A stretch of DNA of 64,000 nt from contig JAOTOM010002956.1 of the NCBI GenBank assembly GCA_034440615.1, positions 1 to 64,000 of the forward strand. The letters are read 5' to 3'. Position 1 is the stretch's first letter. Each line of letters starts with the position of its first letter. The translations under genes and the position numbers were made by a program. Origin of the DNA: Ashinkailepas kermadecensis (Eukaryota; Arthropoda; Thecostraca; Neolepadidae). This document shows, piece by piece, positions 30,201 to 43,400 of this stretch. Below the pieces are notes generated by a model. That model saw nothing but the letters and a program-made list of their open reading frames with translations. It did no database searches and was not told the DNA's origin.

Positions 30201-33200
30201 AACGAGACATCAAACTTGCAGAATCGTATTCAGGGACCACGATAGTCCCCTGTGAAAATGTATGTAATATCTTAGGGAAGGGAGGGGAGTATGGACAAGC
30301 TAAGCTGGCGTGGCGTGACCCAACTCCATAACCTACACAAAACACGCCTGCTCATAATCGCGTCCGAGAGTGGCCCACCGACGCCGGCGGCTCTCGTCGG
30401 TCGCCTCAGACGCCCAGCACGTCAATGTGGCTGCGTCTCACCTGGAAGCTGAGCTCCTGCTGGAGGATGGCACGCGTCTCGGCGTTATCGTAGCTGCACG
30501 CCAGCAGTGTGGGGAACAGCACGACCGTCAGCTGCGGGTCGCTGAAGTGGCTGAAAGGCAGCGTCAGCAGCTGCTGCAGCACGGTCGGCATGTTGCCCTT
30601 CTGCAGCACCATCTGCCGGCGGTGCACACAGACGACTTACACACCGTACAGACAAGCAACCGCAGCACCGCAACACACTCCTGATTACCGGCTGGCCAAC
30701 AGTGCCAACCAGACGGCCGCACGGTACCAGGGACAACGGCCAACAGTGCCAACCAGACGGCCAACAGTGCCAACCAGACGGCCGGACGGTACCAGGGACA
30801 ACGGCCAACAGTGCCAACCAGACGGCCGCACGGTACCAGGGACAACGGCCAACAGTGCCAACCAGACGGCCGGACGGTACCAGGGACAACGGCCAACAGT
30901 GCCAACCAGACGGCCGCACGGTACCAGGGACAACGGCCAACAGTGCCAACCAGACGGCCGGACGGTACCAGGACGGGTGCCAACCAGACGCCGGCAGGGA
31001 CAACGGCCAACAGTGCCAACCAGACGGCCGGACGGTACCAGGGACAACGGCCAACAGTGCCAACCAGACGGCCGGACGGTACCAGGACAACGGCCACGGA
31101 CCAACGGCCGTACAGACAGTGCCAACCAGACGGCCGGACGGTACCAGGGACAACGGAACCAAACAGTGCCAAGCCAGCCGGCCGGACGGTACCAGGGACA
31201 ACGGCCAACAGTGCCAACCAGCCGGCCGGACGGTAGCAGGGACAACGGCCAACCAGCCGGCCGGACGGTACCAGGGACAACGGCCAACAGTGCCAACCAG
31301 ACGGCCGGACGGTACCAGGGACAACGGCCAACCAGCCAGCCGGACGGTACCAGGGACAATGGCCAACAGTGCCAACCAGACGGCCAGACGGTACCAGGGA
31401 CAACGGCCAACAGTGCCAACCAGACGGCCAGACGGTACCAGGGACAACGGCCAACAGTGCCAACCAGACGGCCGCACGGTACCAGGGACAACGGCCAACA
31501 GTGCCAACCAGACGGCCGGACGGTACCAGGGACAACGGCCAACAGTGCCAACCAGACGGCCGCACGGTACCAGGGACAACGGCCAACAGTGCCAACCAGA
31601 CGGCCGGACGGTACCAGGGACAACGGCCAACAGTGCCAACCAGACGGCCGGACGGTACCAGGGACAACGGCCAACCAGCCAGCCGGACGGTACCAGGGAC
31701 AATGGCCAACAGTGCCAACCAGACGGCCAGACGGTACCAGGGACAACGGCCAACAGTGCCAACCAGACGGCCGGACGGTACCAGGGACAACGGCCAACAG
31801 TGCCAACCAGACGGCCGGACGGTACCAGGGACAACGGCCAACAGTACCAACCAGCCGGCCGGACGGTACCAGGGACAACGGCCAACAGTGCCAACCAGAC
31901 GGCCAGACGGTACCAGGGACAACGGCCAACAGTGCCAACCAGACGGCCAGACGGTACCAGGAACAACGGCCAACAGTGCCAACCAGACGGCCGGACGGTA
32001 GCCAGGGACAACGGCCAACAGTGCCAACCAGACGGCCGGACGGTACCAGGGACAACGGCCAACAGTGCCAACCAGACGGCCGGACGGTACCAGGGACAAC
32101 GGCCAAAGTGCCAGCCAGCTGGACGGTACCAGGGACAATGGCCAACAGTGCCAACCAGACGGCCAGACGGTACCAGGGACAACGGCCAACAGTGCCAACC
32201 AGACGGCCGGACGGTACCAGGGACAACGGCCAACCAGCCAGCCGGACGGTACCAGGGACAATGGCCAACAGTGCCAACCAGACGGCCAGACGGTACCAGG
32301 GACAACGGCCAACAGTGCCAACCAGACGGCCGGACGGTACCAGGGACAACGGCCAACAGTACCAACCAGCCGACCGGACGAAGGCTGCCGGCGGCGCCGT
32401 ACCTGGTTGTCGTAGCAGCGCACGGCGAAGTAGCCGGCCGTGCGGATGACCAGCTGCAGTAGCTCGGGCTGGTCGTGGTGCGAGCAGTACCACAGCAGAT
32501 AGCTGGTCACGTGACGAAACTCCACCGAACGGCCCTCGAAGCCCAGACAGGTCTGTCGGCCGGCCACACACACTGCTCACACACTGATGCGTCTCACTAG
32601 ATATCAGATCCACCGGACGGCCCTCGAAGTCCAGACAGGTCTGTCGGCCGGCCACACACACTGCTCACACACTGATGCGTCTCACTAGATATCAGATCCA
32701 CCGGACGGCCCTCGAAGTCCAGACAGGTCTATCGGCCGGCCACACACACTGCTCACACACTGATGCGTCTCACTAGATATCAGATCCACCGGACGGCCCT
32801 CGAAGTCCAGACAGGTCTGTCGGCCGGCCACACACACTGCTCACACACTGATGCGTCTCACTAGATATCAGATCCACCGGACGGCCCTCGAAGTCCAGAC
32901 AGGTCTGTCGGCCGGCCACACACACTGCTCACACACTGATGCGTCTCACAAGATATCAGCTCTACCGCACGGCGTGTTGCATATGTGCACCACTACATAT
33001 GTCATATAACTAGACACCTAAACAGAATGTCAAAAGCTATGCTGTTTTCAATACTTATCTTTGTTTGATGTTATTTTTCTTTCTTTTATTTTTCTTGACT
33101 ATTTTGCATCAATGGGGTAGCATTTGTAATTATACCCATTCGCGTATTTGCTTACTGCATCTATGCATTCATATTGGACTGGGGAGGTTCAGAAGGGCCC

Positions 33201-36200
33201 CTCATGCTGTGCCACTCCAGACAGTCACCAGTCACCTGCCTGACATGGCTATTGTGGGACACTGCTGGGATTGCAGCAGGACCAGCCACCACCAAGTCAT
33301 TGTCTGTTCCCACATTTGTTATTATCCAGACGGTACAGCATCATGGCAGAGCTTGACTTATCAACACCCTACTACACCATTCAGGTTTCTTTAAGGCACT
33401 ACCCTACTTTCTTCCACCATCCGCACAGCGCATTTTAATTTGACTGTTCATGTATCCTAGCAACCTGAATAAACAGGACCACGAGTGGCGCGTCAGCTGA
33501 CGGAACACCAACTAGTCCATGGCAACATGAAACATTTTTTTAGCCCGGATGCTTGCTGGGGTGGCTTCATGAACCAGGGTTCTATTGCTAAGCGGAGCTG
33601 ATTGCGTGAACCCTAGCCCCACCACCCGATCCATGAATTCCAGTTCAACGACATAATTTTGACCGTGAGTTTAATGTGCCGTCAATGCACCAACACGGCC
33701 GCCCCGGTAGCTCGTCCCGGCCTCACCGGGCCAGCTGGCAATTGGCATTCCCAGCTGGGGGCTAAATGCGAGCGCGTGAAGCGACTCGAACCTGTCTTGC
33801 CAGGACAGGGGAGAACAGTGCAGGCCAGCGCTCTAACCAACTGAGCTTCCGGGGCGGCTGGGATCACCTGGGACATGTCTTGTACCCGACACGGACCTAG
33901 ACCACGTGCTGCCGATACTGACCTGGACCACGTGCTGCTCACACTGACCTGGTCCACGTGCTGCTCACACTGACCTGGTCCACGTGCTGCCCAACATCGA
34001 CCTGGACCACGTTCTGCCCACACTGACCTGGACCGCGTGCCGCCGACACTGACCTGGAACATGTGCAGGTCGAGTCTGGCCGTCTGCAGCAGCGCCGCCA
34101 GCCCGTCGGTGGCCAGCTGCAGCGCCGACTGGTCTATGGCCGTCGGCGGGGTGGTGCCCCGCTGCGCCGGCTGGTGCTGCCGCAGCAACACCGAGTACAG
34201 CATCGACACCACGCCCACCAGCTGGGTCACCTGCAGCGTGGCGATCAGGCCGGTCCTGTCCACCGCGTCCTTCCGCTGCGTGCTCACCGGGTACCTGGCG
34301 GCGGCCCAGGCAGAGATACAGATCTGACCAGTGCCCAGAGGTATCCGTCCCACGGCTCTCCTGTTCGGTGTATGCCACGCAACAGTTCAGTGCGGCATTA
34401 CGCAACACACTAGCACTGGGACTGGCGGTCGGCCAGCTCTAAAGCACGCATGTCACGCGTCATAGCCGGTCACCGATCACATCCTCACGCGTCATGGCCG
34501 GTCACCGATCACATCCTCACGCGTCATGGCCGGTCACCGATCACAACCTCACGCGTCATGGCCGGCCACCGATCACATCCTCACGCGTCATAGCCGGTCA
34601 CCGATCACATCCTCACGCGTCATGGCCGGTCACCGATCACATCCTCACTCGTCATGGCCGGTCACCGATCACATCCTCACGCGTCATGGCCGGTCACCGA
34701 TCACAACGTCACGCGTCATGGCCGGCCACCGATCACGTCCTGACGGTTATCTGTACGGGCACCAAAAGTATGGCCACACAATAACTTCCTTTGTACAGAG
34801 ATTGCGAGTACTTCAGAACGGTGGCGGATGCGGGGGTGGGGATACGGCAAAGAGGCTATGCCCCCCCCCAGATGGCGATTTTTGCCGATATGTTGCACTA
34901 AAATGACACCTTGTCGAAATATAAGGACATTTTATGATGCTCAAAGTTGACGAGTTTTTCCAAATCGTTACATTTTTATTGGCCCCCAAACCAGGCTTCT
35001 AGATTCGGCCTTGCTTCAGATGACATATTGCGTTGAAGTTGGCACAATGGTAAAATTAACCCGCGCCGTCGTTCTGGTAAGATCCTCACACCCCGTCTCG
35101 GGGGTTCCTTTTATGCCCCTCTTATCTCCGAACTAAGCGTTGCAGGAAAATGAAAGTGGTGTCATCAGAAAACGATCGTTGAGCAGGGCCCGAAGCCACT
35201 CCCAAAATGTCCTGCCCTTAAAAGTTGACGTCACTAGGGGGGTCTATGGAATCACGGCTGACGTAATGCTTCTGGCTCTGGGGAGTTCATTTTGGGGTAG
35301 GTTTTAAAAACAAAAATTATTTGGAATCAGAAAACGAATGCACAATCCTCCATGGCCTCAAAATGTTTGCCCACTCAAAAATGAGCATTTTAATTGTGGA
35401 AACTTTTCAGTTTTCCATTTGCTTGAATTTGTATCTAATGGATATAGCGCATCGGGAAACGTTGTTTAAGTTAACATGCTCTAATAAAAAGTGCTTACTT
35501 TAACCAGGATTTTCGATCTTAACCCGAATGGGCAAACATGCAAAACAAATGTCATAAAAACGAAAAAAAATGTATCTGGGGTGTTTTGTTGCATCCATAA
35601 AGATAAGCAAATGATGAAAGTTTCATTCAAATATTCTATCCGTTAAAGCTTAACGACTGGTTGAACTTTTTAAAGGTGACATCACTTGACCTTGACTAAT
35701 TTGGTGACCGTAGACGACCTGACCTCAAAATGTTCACACATGGGAACTTGATGTGGTAAAAGGTATGCCAAATTTCGGTGCACTACCGCGCGCCGTTTCT
35801 CGACTATCCGTGGAAAACCTTGGGGGGGGGGGGGGGGGGCGTAAAATGACTCCCCCCGAGATGGAGCGAGTTAAGAGAACAGGTCCAACTTTGAGTGAGG
35901 ATATTAGGATTTGAGACGCTGCGTTAAAACTGTTAAAGTTTAAAAAAACGTGAAGGTCGGATTGTACCGAGTCGGGCATTGCTGGTCTGAGTTGAGTTGT
36001 GGTCGGTGGGCTTGGCTGGGCTTGACTGGGCTCGGCTAGACTAGACTTCTTGGGCGGACTGGGTCCTTTTTATACCTTTTTTGTTCTTTTACGACGCATT
36101 CAAACGCTAGGTCATATCGCGTCGCCAACCCCTCACGCCGATTGGTCGCGGGTGGACTCTGTAAATGCCGTCGGTTGTGAGATTCGAACCCACGATCTTG

Positions 36201-39200
36201 CGATCAAGAGTCCGACGCTCTACCAACTGAGCTACCGCGGCCCCCGGCGTACCGGGTCGTGTCGAGTCGGTACACTCATGTGAACCTGTGTCGTGTATAC
36301 AATGAAGTAGACTCGCCTGGTCTACGCCAACTATGCAAACAATCCCATGTTATATCATATCACACCAACAAAAAAACCATACCACGCACTAACCACGCGT
36401 AAAGTTGATAGGTGAACATCCGTCATCAATGCGTATGAGCATGTTACGAACAAACATGCTAATTAAACGCTACCGTCTACAGGTCTTATGAGCATCAGGA
36501 ATTTTGCCCAGACAAGTCGCAATAGCAGGACTATAACGTAAATCACTACCCTGCAGATTGGTGGGTGGAGAGATGGCTGGGATGGCCACTGGCTAACACG
36601 ATTAACAATCTCGCCACTTCAGAAGCTAATTGTTCAATCGTGCTTGGACGTGTGAACACTCCCAAATTCACGTGCCACCCTCTTCAGCTTGACGAACGCT
36701 TCGGTCCTTGACATTCCAATCGAGACCGGACCTATCGTTTCAACGTGCTGAAAACGCAAGCACGGATAGAACTATGAATGGATGAACCCAACCCCTCGAA
36801 ATGGTTCAGTGCCGTGACAGAAACCACTGCTGAACTACTGCACAATTTACGGTTTATCGTCAGTCATACACTAAATGAGGAAAATGAGGAATACTTGACA
36901 GTAGTAGGAATAATTAACAATAATAGTAATTGAAAATGTCCCCTCCCCCACGAAAAAAAAACAACTAAGAGAAATCCTTCGGGAACCATCTCGCTTCCAT
37001 TATCATCGGCGACACAAGTGTACACGCAAAATTACACGTCGATCGGACAAGACTTAGAGGTCGCGATACAAATATTCCGTTTGTTACCGTATTTTACCGG
37101 GATTATCAATATCAAAGTTACGGTACGTATGGTATCCGCATCTTATATCAAAGATGTGTGGCCACCTGATAATTTTCGAAAAAATAAGAGAGAGCTTCGG
37201 TCGCAAATGACATTGGCATATGCTATGCATCCAAGTTTTATCTATTTCTAGGTGTGCACATGGACATTGCCCGACTTGCGTTGCTAAGTTATCCACTTGG
37301 ACTCAACCCCTGCACGAGGTAGTGACCAGTTGCACTGTGCGCGATGGCAAGCGTGCACACGGTCATAGTTAACGTGGCACAGCCTTCTCCATGTCATGCT
37401 TCTTGACATGGAGAAACTCTTTGGATATCTATTCATAGATAACCAAAGAGACGAAACTTGCATGTATGCAATGTAGTTAGGAAATTTGTTCATCTCTCTT
37501 CTTTAGAAAGTTACGAATGGGCCACGAACATTTTACATAAAACCCGTAAGCTAAGGTAACGAAAAGGCAACTTATGTCGGGACTAATGTTTTCTAGAAAT
37601 GAACGCTTAAATGAACTCGCTATGGTCATGTGCACGCCAGTAATGCATCACCTTTACAACCGGAATTATATCAAATCGAACTCTTGACGTGCGAGCCACC
37701 TAACTTCGATTTAGAAAACAATGCAATACGTAGCTATCCAAACCACTCACTACAAATTCATGCCGTTTTTTATTGGAGCTTTCACGACGCACCAAATCAT
37801 TCTACGTTATGCGGTCAATTACTCAAGAGGATTTGTAGGGACGACGAGAAGCGACAGGACGACTCACAATCTTTCGGTTGAGAGACCCGTGCTCTACCCT
37901 CGCACGTACTTTAGTCGACTGGAGGCGCGAGGTTATCACGGAGCCTCAGCTCACCTCGTCAAGAATAGACGAGACCTTAGTCGTCAGACACACTCTACTC
38001 AATATTCCCGCATATCGGGTGCACACAGAAGCTGTCGAGAGGGCTGTTCGGCTGGCTACCAATGTCTCTGAAACGTGATGGCGTGACGACGCGTGACGGC
38101 TATGTGCGTGTAACTCTACGCCAACGGTGATACTACCCACAGCCATTCCGGAAATCACATTCTGGGAAGATTTGAGCAGATAAGCACATATCACCACCAC
38201 AGCCAATACAATGCACATGCAACATTTACCTAAACGAGTGTAAATGTGGCTAGTTTAGGGAAGATTGTGATATTATGGAAATATATGCTTAAATTATATC
38301 TTTTCCCAGGAGAATAACATTTATGCCATGTACCGGACAGAAAACAAACGGAGAAAATCGCATTATTTCTAATAGGGGATTCAGAAAACATATGGGTTTG
38401 CATGGATAGCTCAGCCCGCTAAAGTTTCAAATTTGTCTGCCAGATGCCAGGGATCTACCCTGGTCGACGGGAGCCTCAGCTCATCATGGAGCCCCTCAAA
38501 ACAAAGATGTACCCAATGTGCGAAGTTCCTGACCACTTCTTGTCTTTTTCAGGGTTTGGAGAATCTCGACATGCTACAACAGGTACTTTGATATTAAACT
38601 ATCAAATTCAGAGAACAAATTATTCGGCGATACACCCTACCACCATGCACCGCCGGCCGATGCACGTGGCATACCGGTATGGTGTGGTTCAACACCAAAC
38701 CACGTATAAGCCATACGTGGGCGCTACATGGTGGTGGAGACTGGTCATCCATACTGGTGGATACTTCAACCCGTGCTTGTTCCCAGATAACGATTTCTAC
38801 CGTGAACTTGAGGCACGACAAATGCGCTTTTAGTAGTATCATATCAGACCGACGAAAACTTGACGCAAACCAAACGGAGATCAAACTATTTGATAAAATC
38901 ACCATGACACCGGTATGGAAACAGGATGAACGGGTAATACGAAGAATCGTTCTGGGAAACTGCAGGCCAGAGGATGACAAGAAGCTTGCATCGTTAATAA
39001 ATTACCAGAACTCGAAAACAGCGTCGTTAATCATTAAAAACAACGTGCAGCGTGACACTGATCCACTAAAACAGACCAACATAGTACATATATAAGCTCA
39101 TCGGCACACACGGAAACTGCGCATTCCAAAAGGTACACTACGTTGGCCACACCACAACCACTCGAGTCGACGGCTCACCATGCACCTACAGTTTGGTAGG

Positions 39201-40400
39201 CCTAAAATACACTACCAAAACAGTCATAACATCCCACTAACACGCAACACTTAGCCTTAGCCTATCTTAGCCCAGCCTTAGCCAATCTTAGCTAACACTA
39301 AGATAGTAGCGAAATGCGCAACCAAAAAGCGCCTTGCTTCGCTGGAAGCCACACACATTCGGAATAGCTCTCCGGCGACCAACGCGCAAACAAAATGAGC
39401 GCCATGGCGCTCTATGATACATCGCAGTGATATACGCCAATAGTGTGTGTATGAATATGTTAACTTCCGTACTTGTTTATCAGCAATACTTCCATTGGAA
39501 GTGCCCCTTTATGCATGTCGTACCAAAAATGACATTTTACCTTCCCAATGACAATGTTGACATTTTTCTAGGCATGCCCGTCTAAACGCCAAAAGTCGAA
39601 GTGAGGCTACTCGTGTCATTTCCCGCTGACCAGTGATGGTGTGAATTCTTACCTTTTGTCGAAGTGTCCATAATTGGTGTAAAAAAGGATATTGGACAAT
39701 CCATCGCGATACATATGCCAGTATTGGATATATCGCTAAAATTCACCAGGAGGGGAGGAGTACAAAAATGCTCCCCAGTCAATGGCGGGTTAAGCTCCCG
39801 GTTAAAACTATTCGTTGATTTGGAAGCTTCTGACCGGAAAGCAAGCTAAGGATCAAAACAAGTTCCGCTTGTCATGGGTTCCGTTCTAGCAGAACACCTG
39901 CGTGTTTTGGAATAAAGCAATAAAATACAATATGCACGCTAGTTAAACGTACCAAGACCACGGGTGGTTCAATAAACATCTGAAATACATAAAGCTTGAC
40001 AAGTCTTGAGTTTTAACACCTACGGGAATCATTTAGTTATTTGGGGTGTAGGGCGCTTCGAACAGAATTGATCATTCGCGCCCACACCTACGGGAATACA
40101 AAATCGCTTAGTTTTCAATGATTCTATTTTCGCTATATCTGAATTACTTCTACATTACCTCCTAGCAGACTTGTGCTCGACTCAAATTTTTTTAATCGGC
40201 TCACATTTGCCGATGTGAGCCGATTCAACTCATGATTCACAGCAGGTCAAAATTATTTGATTCGACTCAATTCAGACTCAGAGCTACAGAGATCCGATTC
40301 AACTCACGACTCAAACATAAATTTGAATCGATTCAGATCCGACTCAATGGTATCAGACTCATAAGCCATATGATTTTGTGTGCACTGCTCACACACTATT

Positions 40401-40436
<36 letters not shown>

Positions 40437-43400
40437 ATGTGAGGTCAAAACAAAGTTATACCAAAAATAATTTATTTGACAGACAGTTTGATGCCAACTC
40501 ATCTTCATCTGTCTAATTAAAGAAGGGAATCAGTATTTATTCACACTAACGAAGATGCTCCAACATCAAAACATCTGTTGGATATATTATTTTTGCTATA
40601 ACTTTGTTTTCACCTCACATTATTTATCATTCGCCATGCACTGTAATGGTTGATATATAGGATAAATATACAGATAAATGAACGTGCATGTGCATAAAGT
40701 AATTGACTCAAACAGATTAACGAGATGAATGGTTGTCAATGCATATGCAAAGCAATGAGTGCATAATATCTCAATCCACATCAGCATGATGCACACACAA
40801 CCTGAATCATATACCTGACACACATCACCTAACTGCAACATGGCACCCAGGTTCTGCACTGCAATAGGTATCTGCACAGAATATGATTGCGTTGGTCTGT
40901 TGCCCCCACGAAGTTTGTCTGGTAGCAGGCTTGAAGGTTTCCGTTGTTATTTGGGTTTAAGGGCGCTTCGACCAAAGCGTGATCATTTAGCGCCCAGCTT
41001 GAAGGTTTCCCTTCACCATTGGTTACACCCAATTTTACCGACTTTCTCTACGCTATCTTGCATATTTTATGGCAATATAGGGTACTTTGACGTATTCTAA
41101 TTGAAAGACCTATTCTTTAGCTTCATCAAAGGGTATCCTAAATGACCCAGTAATAATCGTCCTGCCCAACAATGTGCCATTTCCGGCAGGCTCACCATCA
41201 AGTGTCTCCAAAATAAAGGGCTTGTTCCTGATATTGGTAGGCTCCCTCTACCATCCATTTTACATGTTCAAGTTGTGACCCTCGTTCAAGAGCGGAAGAA
41301 AGGACAGTCAAGGGGGCGCTAAGTGCTCCATAGCTTCTTCTCCCCATTGGCAGGAGAGTTTCAGTTGAGTTGCAAGTTTCAGGAGGGCATTCCTAGATCA
41401 CAATGGTGTTGTACATAAATGTTCAATTATGCATGTATCATCAACAATCCATGCAAGATTCACCAAGGAAGAATGCATCATGCCCTGGGTCTAGCTGGCC
41501 TGGAAAAACTGTTTTCAACAACTGCTGTATGTCAATGTAGGTAGGTAGGTAAATGTTTGGAAAAATAGGCTGATCCTAGATTTTGGGGATCCTGAACATT
41601 ATCCTTTCCCGAAAATTATTTGTTGTTTTTTTCATCTGGAAGTTGAAGTTCCTAAGTTATTAACTTTTGACAACGAGCTGCTGTGATCAAGGAAAAGTGC
41701 TCAAAATTCACTGAAATGGGTGCAAGTTGAGTTACCATGCATGAAGTTTGAATAAAAATATTCTCCATACTGGATGACTACAAAATATTCCTCTCCAAAT
41801 GCCGGATTACAATGCACAAATCCGACCTTGTCTATGCATGAGAATAAAATGTGTCAGAACAAATGCTCACTGGAAAGAATGGGAAAAGATTATAACTCAC
41901 CTGGTGAGCGGAATACAAATATATTTGCTAGGAAGCAAATTAAAGTGACCATTGCGTATGATTTGAGAAAATTTCTGCAACCAAAATTCGACCATTTTTT
42001 TTTAAACTTCGAATGACGTCATGCGGGCTTGAAGGAAAATTTTGATCTACCTTCTTGTAAAGGTAACCTGGGTTTGTTATTTGTCACACAAACCGACGCA
42101 ATTTATTCAGTGCAAATGCCTGTTCCAAAAAAAAGTGCATGGTCGTTTCAGTTCCCTATTATTTTTCACAATCACATCCCATTTCTGTGTTGTGTTTCTG
42201 GCACTAGAATTGACCCATGCATGATACTGATTGTGAATACCAAGCTTAGCATTAATACTTTTTTTTTGTAGTTATTGTTATCCGTTTTTGGTAAACAACT
42301 TAAGTACACCTCATTTTTTACTCACTGGCAGCTGATAAGTTGACAATTGTAATGCTAAGCATTAATAATTATACTGTGTTTTTACTCCCTACCTTGTGTC
42401 ATGGCATACTATTTACAAAGATACACGCTTTATATCATTTGTTCATAACTTGCATTTGAGTCGCAAGACTCAAATGACTCATTGCGATTCAAATGATTGA
42501 CTCGTGATTCAACTCATTTAAAAAAAGAAAGATGTGATTCAACTCGCGACTCAAGATATGTTTTTGGGAAAAGAATCGATTCAACTCACGACTCATCCAA
42601 AAACGATTGATTCATGAGTCGATTCTCGATTCAACTCGAGTCGAGCACAAGTCTGCCTCCTAGATTATATTTAACATCAGCTCGTAAAATGTACCTGTTT
42701 GTGCACATCATTCTTCAGCATTTGAAAACTCGGGGCGACGTTGGATGGTATGGCCTGGATGCCCCCGCCCCGAGGGTCTGTGGACGAGTAGGATATGCAT
42801 AAAATTAACCTGAAGGGTGGACATTCATCTGGTAGTTGCAAAAAGAGCTGTACCCAAAGTTCATGCCAGTTACATGCTGCAGCAACAGTATGAAAAGATA
42901 AAGCTGACAGCTGAAGCCAATCTAATCTAATCATGCGGTGCAGGAGGTTCGCCATGGTCATAAGCTCGTGCGAGGTAGCAAAGATATACTCACCGAAGAG
43001 CACCGATAGCGTGGACCCAACCATAATAAAACAGGTTTACCCTCGCACCTCTGTGAGGATGCACGCATTTTAGCATGGTTGTCTTGCATTGCTAAGAAAT
43101 CAGTTTTCGGCACCGAAGTTATGTTCATCCATATAAAAGTGCACGAACACATTTTATATGTTGCAAATCATGTTGTACGTGATAAATTAAATCTCGTGCT
43201 TGAAAAAAAGTGGGTCCTAAGTGGGCTTCTTTGCTAACTTTTGGTTATGCCATAAGCACGTAATCTGAAATGCATTATTGCTATTCTTGATACTTCCTTT
43301 GCACCCGAAATTCCATAACTGAAGAGTGTGCCATTTATTTTTGTTTCTTCCACAACGGTGATTGCTAGCAGGCGTCAAATTGATTCAGGCTACGGCGCGA

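Larger units (their letters stand above)
27204..30441 (-). other. SCAPER last intron
   Basis: It holds a 27-bp minisatellite near 27,450-27,605 and a CATA-rich stretch near 28,215-28,262. Two SINEs of different families sit close together at 29,532-30,077, and there is a GC-rich patch near 28,280-28,390 of unknown nature. No exon was recognised. Confidence 0.6.
40166..42655. mobile_element. hAT-type DNA transposon, 2,490 bp, apparently non-autonomous
   Basis: The ends are perfect 18-bp inverted repeats, CAGACTTGTGCTCGACTC. They are flanked by the 8-bp duplication CCTCCTAG (40158-40165 and 42656-42663), the length typical of hAT elements. Subterminal regions (40,220-40,350 and 42,450-42,640) carry many GATTCAACTC and GACTCA words, as expected for transposase-binding sites. 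No transposase ORF was recognised inside. It holds a nested MITE and a mini-element. A perfect hairpin, CGGCTCACAT/ATGTGAGCCG, lies near the left end. Confidence 0.92.

Noticed and set aside
30485..32661. Several ORFs of 580-670 codons on both strands
   Set aside because: All are frames of the 44-bp array. The real coding content is only the SCAPER exons at 30,442-30,612 and 32,403-32,552.
38444..39095. + strand ORFs of 129 and 138 codons
   Set aside because: Overlapping frames with no recognisable domain, inside a SCAPER intron; a GGYF word resembling SCAPER is too short to matter.
41774..42271. Transposase remnant in the hAT-type element
   Set aside because: The 80-codon ORFs are AT-rich and show none of the hAT catalytic or dimerisation motifs.
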